DNA of 64,000 nucleotides from Mucilaginibacter empetricola (GCF_024808665.1 NZ_JANUBZ010000002.1:248001-312000), one strand, 5' to 3'. Shown: positions 27,219 to 36,703, numbered from the stretch's first letter. A program made the numbers and translations. The notes: generated from the letters alone by a model not told the origin.

Positions 27219-27667
27219 AAGGTTTTACTTAGATTTTAAAAAGGTATCGATAAAAATAGAAAATTATTAATAAGATTTCCTTTGGTGTCTTAATACTAAT
27301 TTGTAATAGTAAGGAATAATTAATCAATTGTTAATTGATGAGTGCTTTATAGGTGATTTATTTGGGGTGTTTAATTAAAGGTTTAAATAAAAAACTTTTT
27401 TTTGAATTTTATTTAAAACAAATCTTCTGCGTTTATGGTATTAATTAAAATTACACTATGCCTTACCGGTTTTAAAATTCTACGGAATACGTTTTTCCTT
27501 AAAATAAAAAATTACAAAACCACCGATAAACGCATTGCGTAATTATTAAGTACAACACCAATCCTTTTACAGTATTTACATCGGTATTTGATGTTAACGA
27601 TTTGATAATTCCCCTGAGTAATTGAACGCGGTATAGATCGAAGTATTTATATCTGAAGTTTTTATTA
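27219..27667. other. Divergent upstream region of ThuA and hypF
   Basis: About 450 bp of strongly AT-rich sequence. The one clear element is the short palindrome ATCAATT-GTT-AATTGAT (27323-27339). No complete -33/-7 promoter and no RNA gene is recognised. Confidence 0.4.
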
Positions 27668-27712
27668 ATGGGACAGCTTTGTCCTCAATTCCTCCATGTA
27701 AAAAAAAATCGC

Positions 27713-30058
27713 ATGTCAACTTTTTACATACATATCAACGGAATTATGCCGGAAGTGGAAGTCCAGTTAGGGCTACAACGCATTACAAGAGAAATGCGGG
27801 TAAACGGTTATGCAGAAAATGTGAGCGACGGCTTTGATATTTATTTTAACGCGGATTCGTTGCTTGATGCCAGTAATTTCCTCCAAAAAATAAAACAGAC
27901 TATTCCCGAAATAGAAATTATTCCATCGCAGTTTAAAAAAATAGCCGATACTACTTTTGTAAGCTTTCATATAAAATCGGGCAATGGCGAGGAGTTAGAT
28001 GAAACATTAATACCTGCCGACAAGGCCATTTGTGATGACTGCAGAAGCGAATTACATAATCCTGATAGTAGGTTTGCTGGATATCCGTTTATATCCTGCG
28101 CTCATTGTGGCCCTCGTTATTCAATTACTAAGGATATTCCTTTTAACCGGGACAATACGTCAATGCAGCACTTTTCCAGGTGCCGCAATTGTGAAGAAGC
28201 GTACCGTCAGATTCATAGCCGTCATTTTCATGCTGAAACAGGTTCGTGTGCCATATGTGGCATTAAACTGGGCATTTTATGTGGCGACCTTTCTGTCCTT
28301 TCAAAAAACACCGACATCGTTTTTTCATTGATAAAACACTTTTTAAATCAGGGTAAAATTTTGGCAGTTAAGAGTGCCGGTGGCTATATTTTAATGTGCG
28401 ATGCCGATAATGCACAGGCCATACAATTACTAAGGAAGCGGAAGCATTGCCCCGGTAAACCCTTTGCGGTTTTATATCCGGATATGGAAACCGTTGAACG
28501 CGATTTTTTTGCGAATAATAAGGAACGCGACCTGTTGAAAAGTGAACATGCCCCGGAAGTGTTGTTATATCCTAAAGAACAGGCAGTCGAAAACCTGGCC
28601 ATTAATAGCATAGCGCCCGGGCTAAGCCGTGTTGGAGTGATGATTCCGGCTACGCCACTTTTAGAGCTGATTGCGCAAAACCAGGGTAAACCAATTGCGG
28701 TAACCAGTGCTAACCTTTCGGGTTCGCCTATTATTTATAAGGATGAGGATGCCAATCTGTATCTTTTTGATATAGTGGATTTTATAGTGAATTATAATTT
28801 GGAGATTGTTGTGCCGCAGGATGACAGTATAGTTCAGTTTTCGAAGTATGAAAACCAGCAGATCATTTTAAGGCGATCGCTGAGGCTGGCACCGTCTTTC
28901 CCATCGTACCAGTTTAATACGGATAAGTGCATTTTAGCTATCGGTTCATCGCTGGAGAGTACATTTACTTTGGCGGTAAATAACGATGTTTTTGTGAGCC
29001 AGTATTTGGGCGACAGCGAAACCTACGATGCGCAGCTGATGTATAAAAATACATTGTGGCATTGGTTAAATATGCTAAACACAAAACCTGGTGTAATAAT
29101 AACCGATAACGATGCCGGCTGTTTTTCGCATAAATATGCTGCCGAACTGGCGAAGGATTTTGGAGCAGATGTAAGATCAATACAACATCACGAAGCACAC
29201 TTTGCAGCGGTACTGGCCGAAAATGAATTGTTACACCACAACCAACCTGTATTGGGCATTATTTGGGATGGCGGCGGTATGGGTTATGACGATAATATTT
29301 GGGGCGGCGAGTTTTTTAAATATGAAAATAACGAAATGATGAGATGTTATCATTTTGATTATTATGCTGCCATTGCCAACCATAACCTGATGGCCGAACC
29401 CAGGATTGCGGCATTATGCATTGCAGGGTATAACTGGCCGCAAACAGACATATTACAGGATAAATTTACCACTGCCGAGCTGAATAAATATGTTTCACTG
29501 AGTGTAAATACCAATATGTATAGTTCATCGGCAGGAAGCATATTTAATGCTGTAGCATCGCTGCTTAATTTGTGCGATACGCAAACTTATGAAGGCGAGG
29601 CCGCCATGTATCTGCAGGTTTTGGCCGAAGAATATGTTAAGGAAAACGGTTTTGTGATGAACGGGTCTTATTTTAAAACCGGCGAGCACTATTACCACAT
29701 CCCAACATTAACGTTAATGCACGGCGTTATTGCTGATATTTATGCGCACCGCGATAAAAAATATATTGCTGCAAAATTCTATTATTCAATGGTAGGATTG
29801 GTGGGTATGGCGGCCAGGCAAATGAAGGTAGCGGATATTTGTTTTAGTGGCGACGTCTTTCAAAACGCGTTACTTGTCGACTGGATAAAAAGGGAATATA
29901 AAAACAAGTACCATTTATATTTTCATATTAACCTATCGCCCAATAATGAAAATATATCCTTTGGTCAGATGGTTCATTATGAAAACGGTATACGGCCAGT
30001 GTTTACAGCGGTGAGCAGGCAAAGCAGATGTGAAAGCGAAAAGATTTTTGTGCGATAA
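27713..30058 (+). CDS. hypF: HypF-family carbamoyltransferase with degenerate acylphosphatase domain
   Basis: HypF makes carbamoyl-AMP and transfers the carbamoyl group to HypE for hydrogenase cyanide ligands. The order acylphosphatase (about 1-90), zinc fingers, YrdC (about 200-395) and Kae1-like domain is complete. All four CxxC pairs (CDDC, CAHC, CRNC, CAIC) are intact, and the Kae1 HxxxH is in QHHEAHFA. The acylphosphatase signature, aligned without gaps to GxVQGVGFRP, reads GIMPEVEVQL, with Gln18 for the catalytic Arg, while Asn36 is kept. The LPGGD motif is also lost. The start at 27713 is preferred. No hydrogenase or hypCDE gene is nearby. Confidence 0.82.
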   Translation: MSTFYIHINGIMPEVEVQLGLQRITREMRVNGYAENVSDGFDIYFNADSLLDASNFLQKIKQTIPEIEIIPSQFKKIADTTFVSFHIKSGNGEELDETLIPADKAICDDCRSELHNPDSRFAGYPFISCAHCGPRYSITKDIPFNRDNTSMQHFSRCRNCEEAYRQIHSRHFHAETGSCAICGIKLGILCGDLSVLSKNTDIVFSLIKHFLNQGKILAVKSAGGYILMCDADNAQAIQLLRKRKHCPGKPFAVLYPDMETVERDFFANNKERDLLKSEHAPEVLLYPKEQAVENLAINSIAPGLSRVGVMIPATPLLELIAQNQGKPIAVTSANLSGSPIIYKDEDANLYLFDIVDFIVNYNLEIVVPQDDSIVQFSKYENQQIILRRSLRLAPSFPSYQFNTDKCILAIGSSLESTFTLAVNNDVFVSQYLGDSETYDAQLMYKNTLWHWLNMLNTKPGVIITDNDAGCFSHKYAAELAKDFGADVRSIQHHEAHFAAVLAENELLHHNQPVLGIIWDGGGMGYDDNIWGGEFFKYENNEMMRCYHFDYYAAIANHNLMAEPRIAALCIAGYNWPQTDILQDKFTTAELNKYVSLSVNTNMYSSSAGSIFNAVASLLNLCDTQTYEGEAAMYLQVLAEEYVKENGFVMNGSYFKTGEHYYHIPTLTLMHGVIADIYAHRDKKYIAAKFYYSMVGLVGMAARQMKVADICFSGDVFQNALLVDWIKREYKNKYHLYFHINLSPNNENISFGQMVHYENGIRPVFTAVSRQSRCESEKIFVR

Positions 30059-30066
30059 GGGCAGTA

Positions 30067-31305
30067 TTAATTGGCTACCAGGCCCATAAACTCATTTATG
30101 GCTTCAATATAATGGCAACCGCCTTTGTTTTGCGAACGCATTTTACTGGCGGTACCATTTACGACCTTTTGTATTTTTTGCTCGAAGGAAATGAAAGGAC
30201 ATTTTGTTTCGCCACCGTTTAATAATACATGGTGCTGGGCTGATATTTCGGCAAGTTTGGTTTTAATAGCGTTTAAAGTAGGGGCATTTTTACGCATCTG
30301 GTGCCATTCCATAAAATCAGTAAAATGTTCGGCAACTATTGCTTTTGCTTTGGGTGCTTCGGCTTTACGCTTTTTTAAGGTTTCATCTTTCAACTTTGAA
30401 AGTGTATCAACGTTTACCAGGCTGATGTAAGGCAAATCTTTAACTGATGCTTCCACATTTGCCGGAACAGCGAGATCAATGATAAGCTTTGGTGTTTTAT
30501 TTTGAAGTTGGGATGCTAAAATAACGGGTTCAACAGCATTGGTTGCTGTAAGAATAATATCCGCTAAAATGATATTATCTTCCAGCTGACTCATCGGGGC
30601 ATGTTTTAAACCAAGCTCGCGGGCCAGCTCTTCCGCTTTTTCGCCAGAACGGTTTATTAAGGTGATATTGGTGGTGCCCAGATAGTCAATCAGGTTTTTG
30701 CAGGTGTTTCGGCCTATTTTGCCCGTGCCCAATAGCAAGATTTTTGTATCAGGGGTAATTTCAGCGTTTTCTTTAATGTATTGTACCGCAGCAAACGAAA
30801 CCGAAACGGTGCCGCCACTTAACAGCGTATCATTTTTTATGGTTTTTGATGATTGTAAAACGCTGTTAAACAATCGTTCCATAAAACAATTGATAAAGCC
30901 TTTGTCTTTTGAAATTTTTACAGCTTGTTTCAATTGGCCAACTATCTCATAGTCGCCCAATATTTGTGAATCTAAACCTGCGCCAACGTGGTATAAATGA
31001 TGCACAGCATCAATACCTTTTTTAATATAAGCGAGAGAAGTAAAGGTATCTGCATCGCCTTTTGTTTGGCTGCAAATTAAGTTAATGAGTTTGGATGGAT
31101 CTTCTGCAAAGCCATAAATCTCCGTACGGTTGCAGGTTGAAAGAATAAAAAAAGCATCAATGTGATGAACGGGCGCCATCTGCATAATAGCTTCGTATTG
31201 ATCATTGTTAACGGCAAACTGGCCCCTGGTGGCTGCATCAGATTTTTTATAATTTATCCCCGCTATAAAAAAATGGGAAATATCAGAAGGCCTGTTTACA
31301 ATCAT
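30067..31305 (-). CDS. hemA: Glutamyl-tRNA reductase
   Basis: A 412-residue GluTR that reduces Glu-tRNA to glutamate semialdehyde, the first step of tetrapyrrole synthesis. The catalytic Cys58 lies in STCNRTE. HVGAGLDSQILGDYEIVGQ corresponds to the conserved catalytic-domain motif, and LLGTGKIGRNTCKNL is the NADPH-binding loop. The C-terminal dimerisation helix ends near the stop. It is transcribed alone and converges on hypF, with 8 bp between the ends. Confidence 0.94.
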   Translation of the reverse strand: MIVNRPSDISHFFIAGINYKKSDAATRGQFAVNNDQYEAIMQMAPVHHIDAFFILSTCNRTEIYGFAEDPSKLINLICSQTKGDADTFTSLAYIKKGIDAVHHLYHVGAGLDSQILGDYEIVGQLKQAVKISKDKGFINCFMERLFNSVLQSSKTIKNDTLLSGGTVSVSFAAVQYIKENAEITPDTKILLLGTGKIGRNTCKNLIDYLGTTNITLINRSGEKAEELARELGLKHAPMSQLEDNIILADIILTATNAVEPVILASQLQNKTPKLIIDLAVPANVEASVKDLPYISLVNVDTLSKLKDETLKKRKAEAPKAKAIVAEHFTDFMEWHQMRKNAPTLNAIKTKLAEISAQHHVLLNGGETKCPFISFEQKIQKVVNGTASKMRSQNKGGCHYIEAINEFMGLVAN

Positions 31306-31611
31306 TTTTGCTCATTTATTTGTAGTACGTACGCAAAGGATCAAAGGATGCTATGTGTGTGTATCAAAGCAGTCATTTAACTGTCATTTAGTATTAATGC
31401 CTATAAATGAAGCAAGGCCCATTTAATCAGCTGGTTTAATTAATTAGTTTTTATTTACTTCAAATCAGAACCATGCAGCAAATGTCACATTATGTTTCCA
31501 ATAAAAAGTAAAACGGATGTAAGAATAAAATAATTTAATGATATTCTGACAAAAAAATTAATATCTGTAAAAAAAACAGGTAATCGGGAATGTCTTCTAT
31601 CCAAAAAAGTT
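31306..31611. other. hemA upstream region with 11-bp-period direct repeat
   Basis: GTCATTTA occurs at 31372-31379 and 31383-31390, an 11-bp period typical of OmpR or other tandem-dimer sites, and CAAAGGAT is tandemly duplicated at 31334-31349. On the minus strand these lie 29-85 bp before hemA. From about 31391 to 31611 the sequence is AT-rich with nothing recognisable. Confidence 0.45.
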
Positions 31612-32529
31612 CTAATCAATAAATAACGAATCATTTGCAGGTTCAGGCGTAATGGGGCGTTCTGCCATTTCCAGCAGAGAGGTTTCAATGGTTTTGCTCA
31701 TGGCATTGAGCGCCAAATCGTTTGGCTGGGTACCGAAAGGTATCTCAATTTCATCGGCAATGGCTTCCAGTGCCACAAAGGTGTAGGCTATAAAAATAGT
31801 TACGATAGGTGTCATCCAGCCTAAACTATCAACAAAACCAAAGGGTACCAGCAAACAGTATAAATATACGGTTCGGTGCAACATTACTTTGTAGGTATAA
31901 GGTATTGGAGTTGATGCTAAGCGTTCGCAGCCGCCTACAATGTCTGATAATCGACTGAAGCTCTCATCAAAAGACACCTGTACAATAGAATCGATCTTTT
32001 TTTCTTCCCTGGCGGTTTGTACCCACTGGCCCATTGCTTTCATAATGATGATGGGTTTGTATTTTACATCTTCCAGGCTATTGGCGAATTCTTCGGGCAG
32101 CCATTGATGCATATCGGCGCTGGCGTCGGTATACCTGAGCTGGTGCTTGAGGGCATAGGTGAATGCAATTAAATAATTAATAAAAAGGGTAGTTTCCTTA
32201 TCATCAATGCTATAGCCGCTCATGGTGATGCATTTGCGGGCTAGTGAACGGGTATCATTCAGTAAAGCGCCCCATAGTTTGCGGCCCTCCCAAAAACGAT
32301 CATAACTGGCATTGTTGCGGAAGCCCAGGAACAGCGCCAGGGCAATGCCGAATAGTGTAAATGGTGCAGGGTTAAGTGGCACTTTATGACTAAAAAGCTC
32401 GCCATTAAAAAATACAATCACCACACTTAATATAAAAAGCAATGTTAAACGGGGTAATATTTGTGGCAGCACCGAGCCGCGCCAAACAAAAAGCAACCTA
32501 AACCAATTTTCATTTTTCCGCTGAATCAT
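31612..32529 (-). CDS. Bestrophin-like (UPF0187/YneE) membrane channel
   Basis: A 305-residue bestrophin-family protein, which forms pentameric ion channels. It begins WFRLLFVWRGSVLPQI and has four TM helices (about 25-45, 45-70, 215-235 and 235-260). The stretch LFGIALALFLGFRNNASYDRFWEGRKLWG is a family hallmark, containing the FRNNxSYDRxWE block. The C-terminal helix (about 260-300) is acidic. No other gene is close on the same strand. Ion selectivity cannot be predicted. Confidence 0.86.
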   Translation of the reverse strand: MIQRKNENWFRLLFVWRGSVLPQILPRLTLLFILSVVIVFFNGELFSHKVPLNPAPFTLFGIALALFLGFRNNASYDRFWEGRKLWGALLNDTRSLARKCITMSGYSIDDKETTLFINYLIAFTYALKHQLRYTDASADMHQWLPEEFANSLEDVKYKPIIIMKAMGQWVQTAREEKKIDSIVQVSFDESFSRLSDIVGGCERLASTPIPYTYKVMLHRTVYLYCLLVPFGFVDSLGWMTPIVTIFIAYTFVALEAIADEIEIPFGTQPNDLALNAMSKTIETSLLEMAERPITPEPANDSLFID

Positions 32530-32919
32530 TATTGCAGGGCTTTGATAGAATTCAAAAATAGCAAAGTTGCAGGTTACAAAACAGAAAAGTTTAACAACGT
32601 TTATTCTAGGCCCAAAACACCACCGTATTGACGGTTGTGGTTATAATTTGCCCCGTTTGACAGATAAATTATACACACTGTGTGTAACAGAAGGCACAGG
32701 TAATTAATTGTAATTTTTAAAAGAAAGCGGGGCTTTTACGGAAATAAAATAAAAAGGTTCTTTTTGTTGATATTTTAATTAACTAATTAGTAATTTTGTA
32801 ATTATTCGATAATAATTTATTCCCTGGTTAAATTATACTGATTTGGTAAAGTATTTGCTATAAGATAAATACAATTATATTCTAATTCACGTTTTTCGCT
32901 TATTTAAATAAACCGTGCT
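32530..32919. other. Divergent upstream region with a candidate promoter
   Basis: About 390 bp, AT-rich. TTG at 32767-32769, a 21-bp spacer and TAATTTTG (32791-32798) fit a Bacteroidota promoter for the gene at 32920, leaving a leader of about 115 nt. Nothing else is recognised. Confidence 0.45.
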
Positions 32920-33333
32920 ATGTTTTCATATGATAACTTATTGACCAGGGAAATGATACAGATTAATAACTTTGAGAGAAGATTATATTCTTTTGAAGCT
33001 TATTCGTTTGACAGGTACAGTGCCTTGAAACTCATCAACGTACAGTTGAAAAATTATGTTAATAATGGCCTTATTTCGGCCGATAAGCAGGTTTTAAGCG
33101 ATTTTTCGTTTGAATTGGAACAGGAAATAGAATCTTTAACTGACATACGTTACAGCACCGAAAAGGATGCTGAATTTATAGAACACGTAAATTACACCCT
33201 GGCTTTTATTAAAAGGTTTAAGGTATACTTTCCTAAAGCTAAGGTAGCCGAACTAAACAGAAGCGCCAATGCCTGGGAGCGGTTTAAGCAATATATCAGG
33301 TTGCACCTGAGCTATTCCACTCAACAGGGATAG
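32920..33333 (+). CDS. Hypothetical protein, small and helical
   Basis: A 137-residue protein without a signal peptide or TM segment. It is rich in aromatic, Asn, Glu and Lys residues and appears mostly alpha-helical. Two Phe/Tyr-rich regions (FERRLYSFEAYSFDRYSAL near the start and FIKRFKVYFPKAK near residue 93) flank an acidic helix with EQEIESL. No family is recognised. A strong terminator follows, so it stands alone. Confidence 0.6.
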   Translation: MFSYDNLLTREMIQINNFERRLYSFEAYSFDRYSALKLINVQLKNYVNNGLISADKQVLSDFSFELEQEIESLTDIRYSTEKDAEFIEHVNYTLAFIKRFKVYFPKAKVAELNRSANAWERFKQYIRLHLSYSTQQG

Positions 33334-33424
33334 TGTTATCCGGGTAAAAATTCCTCACTACTATTGGGAATAATTCCCCGGTTGCAAAACAAAATAAAAC
33401 ATAAGAGGGTTTAGAATAAATTGG

Positions 33425-33457
33425 AGCCTCCTGAAAATATTTTCAGGAGGCTTTTTT
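33425..33457 (+). terminator. Strong intrinsic terminator
   Basis: The perfect palindrome AGCCTCCTGAAAAT / ATTTTCAGGAGGCT (33425-33452) is followed by TTTTTT. It closes the unit of the hypothetical gene at 32920. Confidence 0.92.
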
Positions 33458-33477
33458 GTTTGATGTGGTATCGATTT

Positions 33478-34347
33478 TTAAATGGCTGGCTTTGTTAATT
33501 GTTTGCGTTTAGTCCAAAAATAGATGGCGGTTATGAAGCATATTACCGGCAGTACAGCGCCAAACTCATCAATAAAATATTTTGTGTGTGCGGTGTTTTT
33601 GGTAAGCGGCGTAAATATGGCCTGAATAAAGAGATTATGACTGCCATGCAAAATAGCAGCCGTCCATATGCTGTTTGATTTTAAACGGAACCAGGTAAAC
33701 ACAAAGCTGATACTTACCACCATTACCGTAAAACAGGTAAGCCCATACCATACTGGTGTGCCGTTATTATAATCTGCAAAAATCAATATCGGGAAATGCC
33801 AAAGTGCCCAAATTATGCCCACAAATAATGATGTTTTGGTATAACTGGTTATCTTAAAAAATTCGGGCACTAAAAAGCCGCGCCAGCCTATTTCTTCGCC
33901 CAGGCCAGATGCTGTGCTTTCGGCCATGCCAAAAATTCCCACAAATAAAAAGTAGAGTATAATGGTAAGGCCTGCGGGTAAATTGCTCCAGCCGAATGAT
34001 TTTGCTATTTGAGTAACGTAATCTTTATTGAAAAAAATGCCCCAACCAGCTATCCAGATAATTAAATAGGCTATTAGCGCATATATAAGTGGTGTTAAAT
34101 AACTCCAAAGCTGATACCGGGGATTGCCCCATTGCCACGCCAACCCGGATATTTTTCTTTTTAATATTTTAGTGGTGATAAGGCCCGACAATGCCGGGCA
34201 CCACATTAAACCGACAACATAAATGCCGAAACCACTGTTAAGTTTCCCAGTATGGATAATTAAAAAATAGAATATGGAACTAAGGCCAAAGGTGATTAGT
34301 AAAAATATTGCAATTGCTTTTCGGGCTTGTTTAACTGATGTTTCCAT
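33478..34347 (-). CDS. CPBP-family intramembrane metalloprotease (second)
   Basis: A 289-residue polytopic protein. The catalytic motifs are EEIGWRGFLVPE, ALWHFPIL and HGSHN. The EExxWRGFL version is the common bacterial CAAX-protease form and differs from the EEILFRG of the gene at 15668, so the two are different subfamilies. Eight hydrophobic segments are visible. There is no obvious substrate gene near it. Confidence 0.86.
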   Translation of the reverse strand: METSVKQARKAIAIFLLITFGLSSIFYFLIIHTGKLNSGFGIYVVGLMWCPALSGLITTKILKRKISGLAWQWGNPRYQLWSYLTPLIYALIAYLIIWIAGWGIFFNKDYVTQIAKSFGWSNLPAGLTIILYFLFVGIFGMAESTASGLGEEIGWRGFLVPEFFKITSYTKTSLFVGIIWALWHFPILIFADYNNGTPVWYGLTCFTVMVVSISFVFTWFRLKSNSIWTAAILHGSHNLFIQAIFTPLTKNTAHTKYFIDEFGAVLPVICFITAIYFWTKRKQLTKPAI

Positions 34348-34479
34348 TTCAATAAGTTTAAAGTTTAGGTTTCTGCTTATGTCATTAAGCTTATAATGAG
34401 TTTGTTAATATATTAAATGTACAAAGCGTTTGTTAAAAAAGCAAAACAATGCAGGAGGCGGAATATCCTTATAATGGTT

Positions 34480-34830
34480 TTAGATCGTTTGATCAATCAG
34501 CTGAAGATGGTGATGAAGTTTTTGTAAAATTAAGTCGACCGGGATATCCTCATCAGGGTTTATGCGGATAGATTCATACTGATCTTTCGGCTTAACACCG
34601 GCCACTATGGGCTGTAAACTTTTGTCGAAACAAAAGCCCAGCATTAGCTTTTTACCGTTGAGCCACAGGTAGCCCAGTTTTTTGCCTTTGTAGGTAAAAA
34701 AAGGTACCTGAAACTTACGTTCATGACAAATTTGCGGATGGGCGCGCAAAATTATATCCCTTAAAGCCAGCAGGCAGCTTTGGTAAGGCTCGGGTTTGGA
34801 TAGATAATAAGACTCGAGGGCGGTGAGCAT
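34480..34830 (-). CDS. DUF1801 domain protein (YdhG-like)
   Basis: A 116-residue protein with the YdhG/DUF1801 fold. Family features seen here are the N-terminal helix, LRDIILRAHPQICHERKFQVPFFTYKGKKLGYLWLNGKKLMLGF, and a C-terminal polar helix. The family is small, cytoplasmic and of uncertain function. It is monocistronic. Confidence 0.75.
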   Translation of the reverse strand: MLTALESYYLSKPEPYQSCLLALRDIILRAHPQICHERKFQVPFFTYKGKKLGYLWLNGKKLMLGFCFDKSLQPIVAGVKPKDQYESIRINPDEDIPVDLILQKLHHHLQLIDQTI

Positions 34831-34941
34831 AAGGGCTAAGTTATCAATTAATAATTAACTGTTACATTGACTTTTATTGATGAATATCTGTTTATTTGTA
34901 ATACCAATTATCCTGTTCACCAAATTATTAGAAGTTAATGT

Positions 34942-36144
34942 ATGTCAAAAAATAAATACATTTTTCCGCTTGTACTTGTTACGTGTTTGTTTTTTTTATG
35001 GGGCTTTGCGTATGGTCTGCTCGATGTTTTGAATAAACACTTTCAAGAAACGCTTAACATTACAAAAACGCGCTCAACCTTGTTACAGGGAGCCTATTTT
35101 GGCGCATATTTTTTAGCGGCACTCCCTGCCGGCCTGCTGATGAATAAATATGGCTACAAAAAAGGTATTGTAACCGGCTTATTGTTGTATGCCACGGGTG
35201 CTTTCTTGTTTTATCCGGCAGCAGAAAACTTTAGTTTTAATTTTTTTCTGGTAGCCTTATTTATTTTGGCTTCGGGGCTTGCGTTTTTAGAGACAGCGGC
35301 TAATCCCTATGTAACCGTTTTGGGCGCACCCGAAACATCAGCCAATCGTTTAAATTTATCGCAGTGTTTCAATGGCGTGGGGTCGTTTTTAGGCCCAATT
35401 CTGGCTGCTTACCTGTTTTTTGGCGGTGCAAAAAATGCCCCGGCTAATCTGGACTCCGTTAAGATGATTTACCTGATTATTGGTGTTGTCGTATTACTGA
35501 TCACTATCTTTTTTCTGAAAACGCCACTGCCCGAAATCAGGCCGAATGCAAATACCACATCCGGAGATGAAATCGTTACACGCTCTTTATTTTCATATCC
35601 CAATTTCACAAATGCTGTTATAGCCCAGTTTTTTTATGTTGCTGCCCAGGTAGGTGTTGCCGCATTTTTTATTAATTACTGCACCGAAAACGGTACGGGC
35701 ATTGCCAATGCCAAAGCCTCGGCTTTGTTATCAGCCGGGTTAATATTGTTTACCGCAGGGCGTTTTATTGGGACTGCCTTAATGAAGATCATAGCAGCCA
35801 ATCAATTGCTGGCCATTTATGCTGTGGTGAATATTTTGCTCTGTGCAATAGTAATAGCCGATTTGAAGTGGTTATCGGTTTACGCTTTGCTGGGCGTATT
35901 CTTTTTTGAGTCGATTATGTTTCCTACCATTTTTGCGCTGGGTTTAAAAGATATGGGTAGCCATACGCAAAAAGCGTCGTCATTTATCATTATGGCGATA
36001 ATCGGCGGCGCTGTGGTGCCGGTTGTAATGGGCATTATTGCCGATAAATATTCAACATCGTTAGCTTATGCTGTACCACTATGCTGCTTTATTGTTGTGG
36101 CCTGGTTTGGGTTGCGGGGGTACCGGGTGAGGAGCCCCACCTAA
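34942..36144 (+). CDS. fucP: Sugar MFS permease (FucP/L-fucose type)
   Basis: A 400-residue, 12-TM major facilitator. FLWGFAYGLLDVLNKHFQETL and NPYVTVLG are diagnostic of the FucP/GluP group, which includes L-fucose/H+ symporters. It lies directly upstream of a mutarotase, two SDRs and a lactonase-type amidohydrolase, so L-fucose or a related 6-deoxyhexose is the likely substrate. The last codons (SPT, then stop) come from a dispersed palindromic repeat that starts within the gene end. Confidence 0.85.
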   Translation: MSKNKYIFPLVLVTCLFFLWGFAYGLLDVLNKHFQETLNITKTRSTLLQGAYFGAYFLAALPAGLLMNKYGYKKGIVTGLLLYATGAFLFYPAAENFSFNFFLVALFILASGLAFLETAANPYVTVLGAPETSANRLNLSQCFNGVGSFLGPILAAYLFFGGAKNAPANLDSVKMIYLIIGVVVLLITIFFLKTPLPEIRPNANTTSGDEIVTRSLFSYPNFTNAVIAQFFYVAAQVGVAAFFINYCTENGTGIANAKASALLSAGLILFTAGRFIGTALMKIIAANQLLAIYAVVNILLCAIVIADLKWLSVYALLGVFFFESIMFPTIFALGLKDMGSHTQKASSFIIMAIIGGAVVPVVMGIIADKYSTSLAYAVPLCCFIVVAWFGLRGYRVRSPT

Positions 36145-36280
36145 ATCCTCCCCGGTAGGGAGGACTTTAAAAAATGAACAGGCGGTGAGCTAAATCCTCT
36201 CTACCAATGGGCGGAAGGGCTTAAAAAATAAGCAAGGGTGAAGCTAAAGTCTCCCCAACCGGGGGAGATTTAGAGGGGGC
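36134..36280. repeat. Dispersed palindromic repeat, copy 3
   Basis: A compound copy beginning GCCCCACCTAAATCC and ending GGAGATTTAGAGGGGGC, with an internal half copy (GTGAGCTAAATCCTC). It shares the CTAAATCCTC core of copies 1 and 2 but has diverged terminal repeats. It covers the end of the fucP gene and its downstream region. Confidence 0.75.
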
Positions 36281-36343
36281 TTTTTTCTTAAGCCTAATGC
36301 CATTAAGTGTAAAGAAAAATAATAAATACATTAAATCAATGCC

Positions 36344-36676
36344 ATGAAACAATATTGTTTAGCGCTCGACTTAAAAGATGATCCGGAACTCATCGCCGCC
36401 TACATAGCCCATCATCAAAAAGTATGGCCCGAAATATTGGCAAGTATCAAAGCCTCCGGAATTGTTGCTATGGATATTTACCATTTTGGAAACAGGCTGT
36501 GTATGTTTATTAATGCTAATGACGACTTTAGTTTTGAAGAGAAAGCACGAATGGATGCAGCCAACTCAAAAGTTGAGGAGTGGGAAACGCTGATGCTCCA
36601 ATATCAGCAGCGTATTCCGGGAGCGGATAATGGCGCGAAATGGGTATTGATGGAGAAAATATTTGAGTTAACATAA
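36344..36676 (+). CDS. Sugar mutarotase of the RhaM family
   Basis: A 110-residue RhaM/DUF718 protein that interconverts sugar anomers. The catalytic His lies in YIAHHQKVWPEI, followed by YHFGNRLCMFI and WETLMLQYQQRIP. Although the family is named for L-rhamnose, members next to fucose genes act on L-fucose, which shares the stereochemistry used. The position between the permease and fucose dehydrogenase-like SDR genes favours L-fucose here. Likely co-transcribed with the next three genes. Confidence 0.85.
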   Translation: MKQYCLALDLKDDPELIAAYIAHHQKVWPEILASIKASGIVAMDIYHFGNRLCMFINANDDFSFEEKARMDAANSKVEEWETLMLQYQQRIPGADNGAKWVLMEKIFELT

Positions 36677-36703
36677 CTATATTATACAAGCAAATAAAAA
36701 GGA

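Noticed and set aside
27323-27339. ATCAATT-GTT-AATTGAT palindrome upstream of ThuA
   Set aside because: Short AT-only palindromes are expected by chance in such AT-rich DNA, so no operator is claimed.
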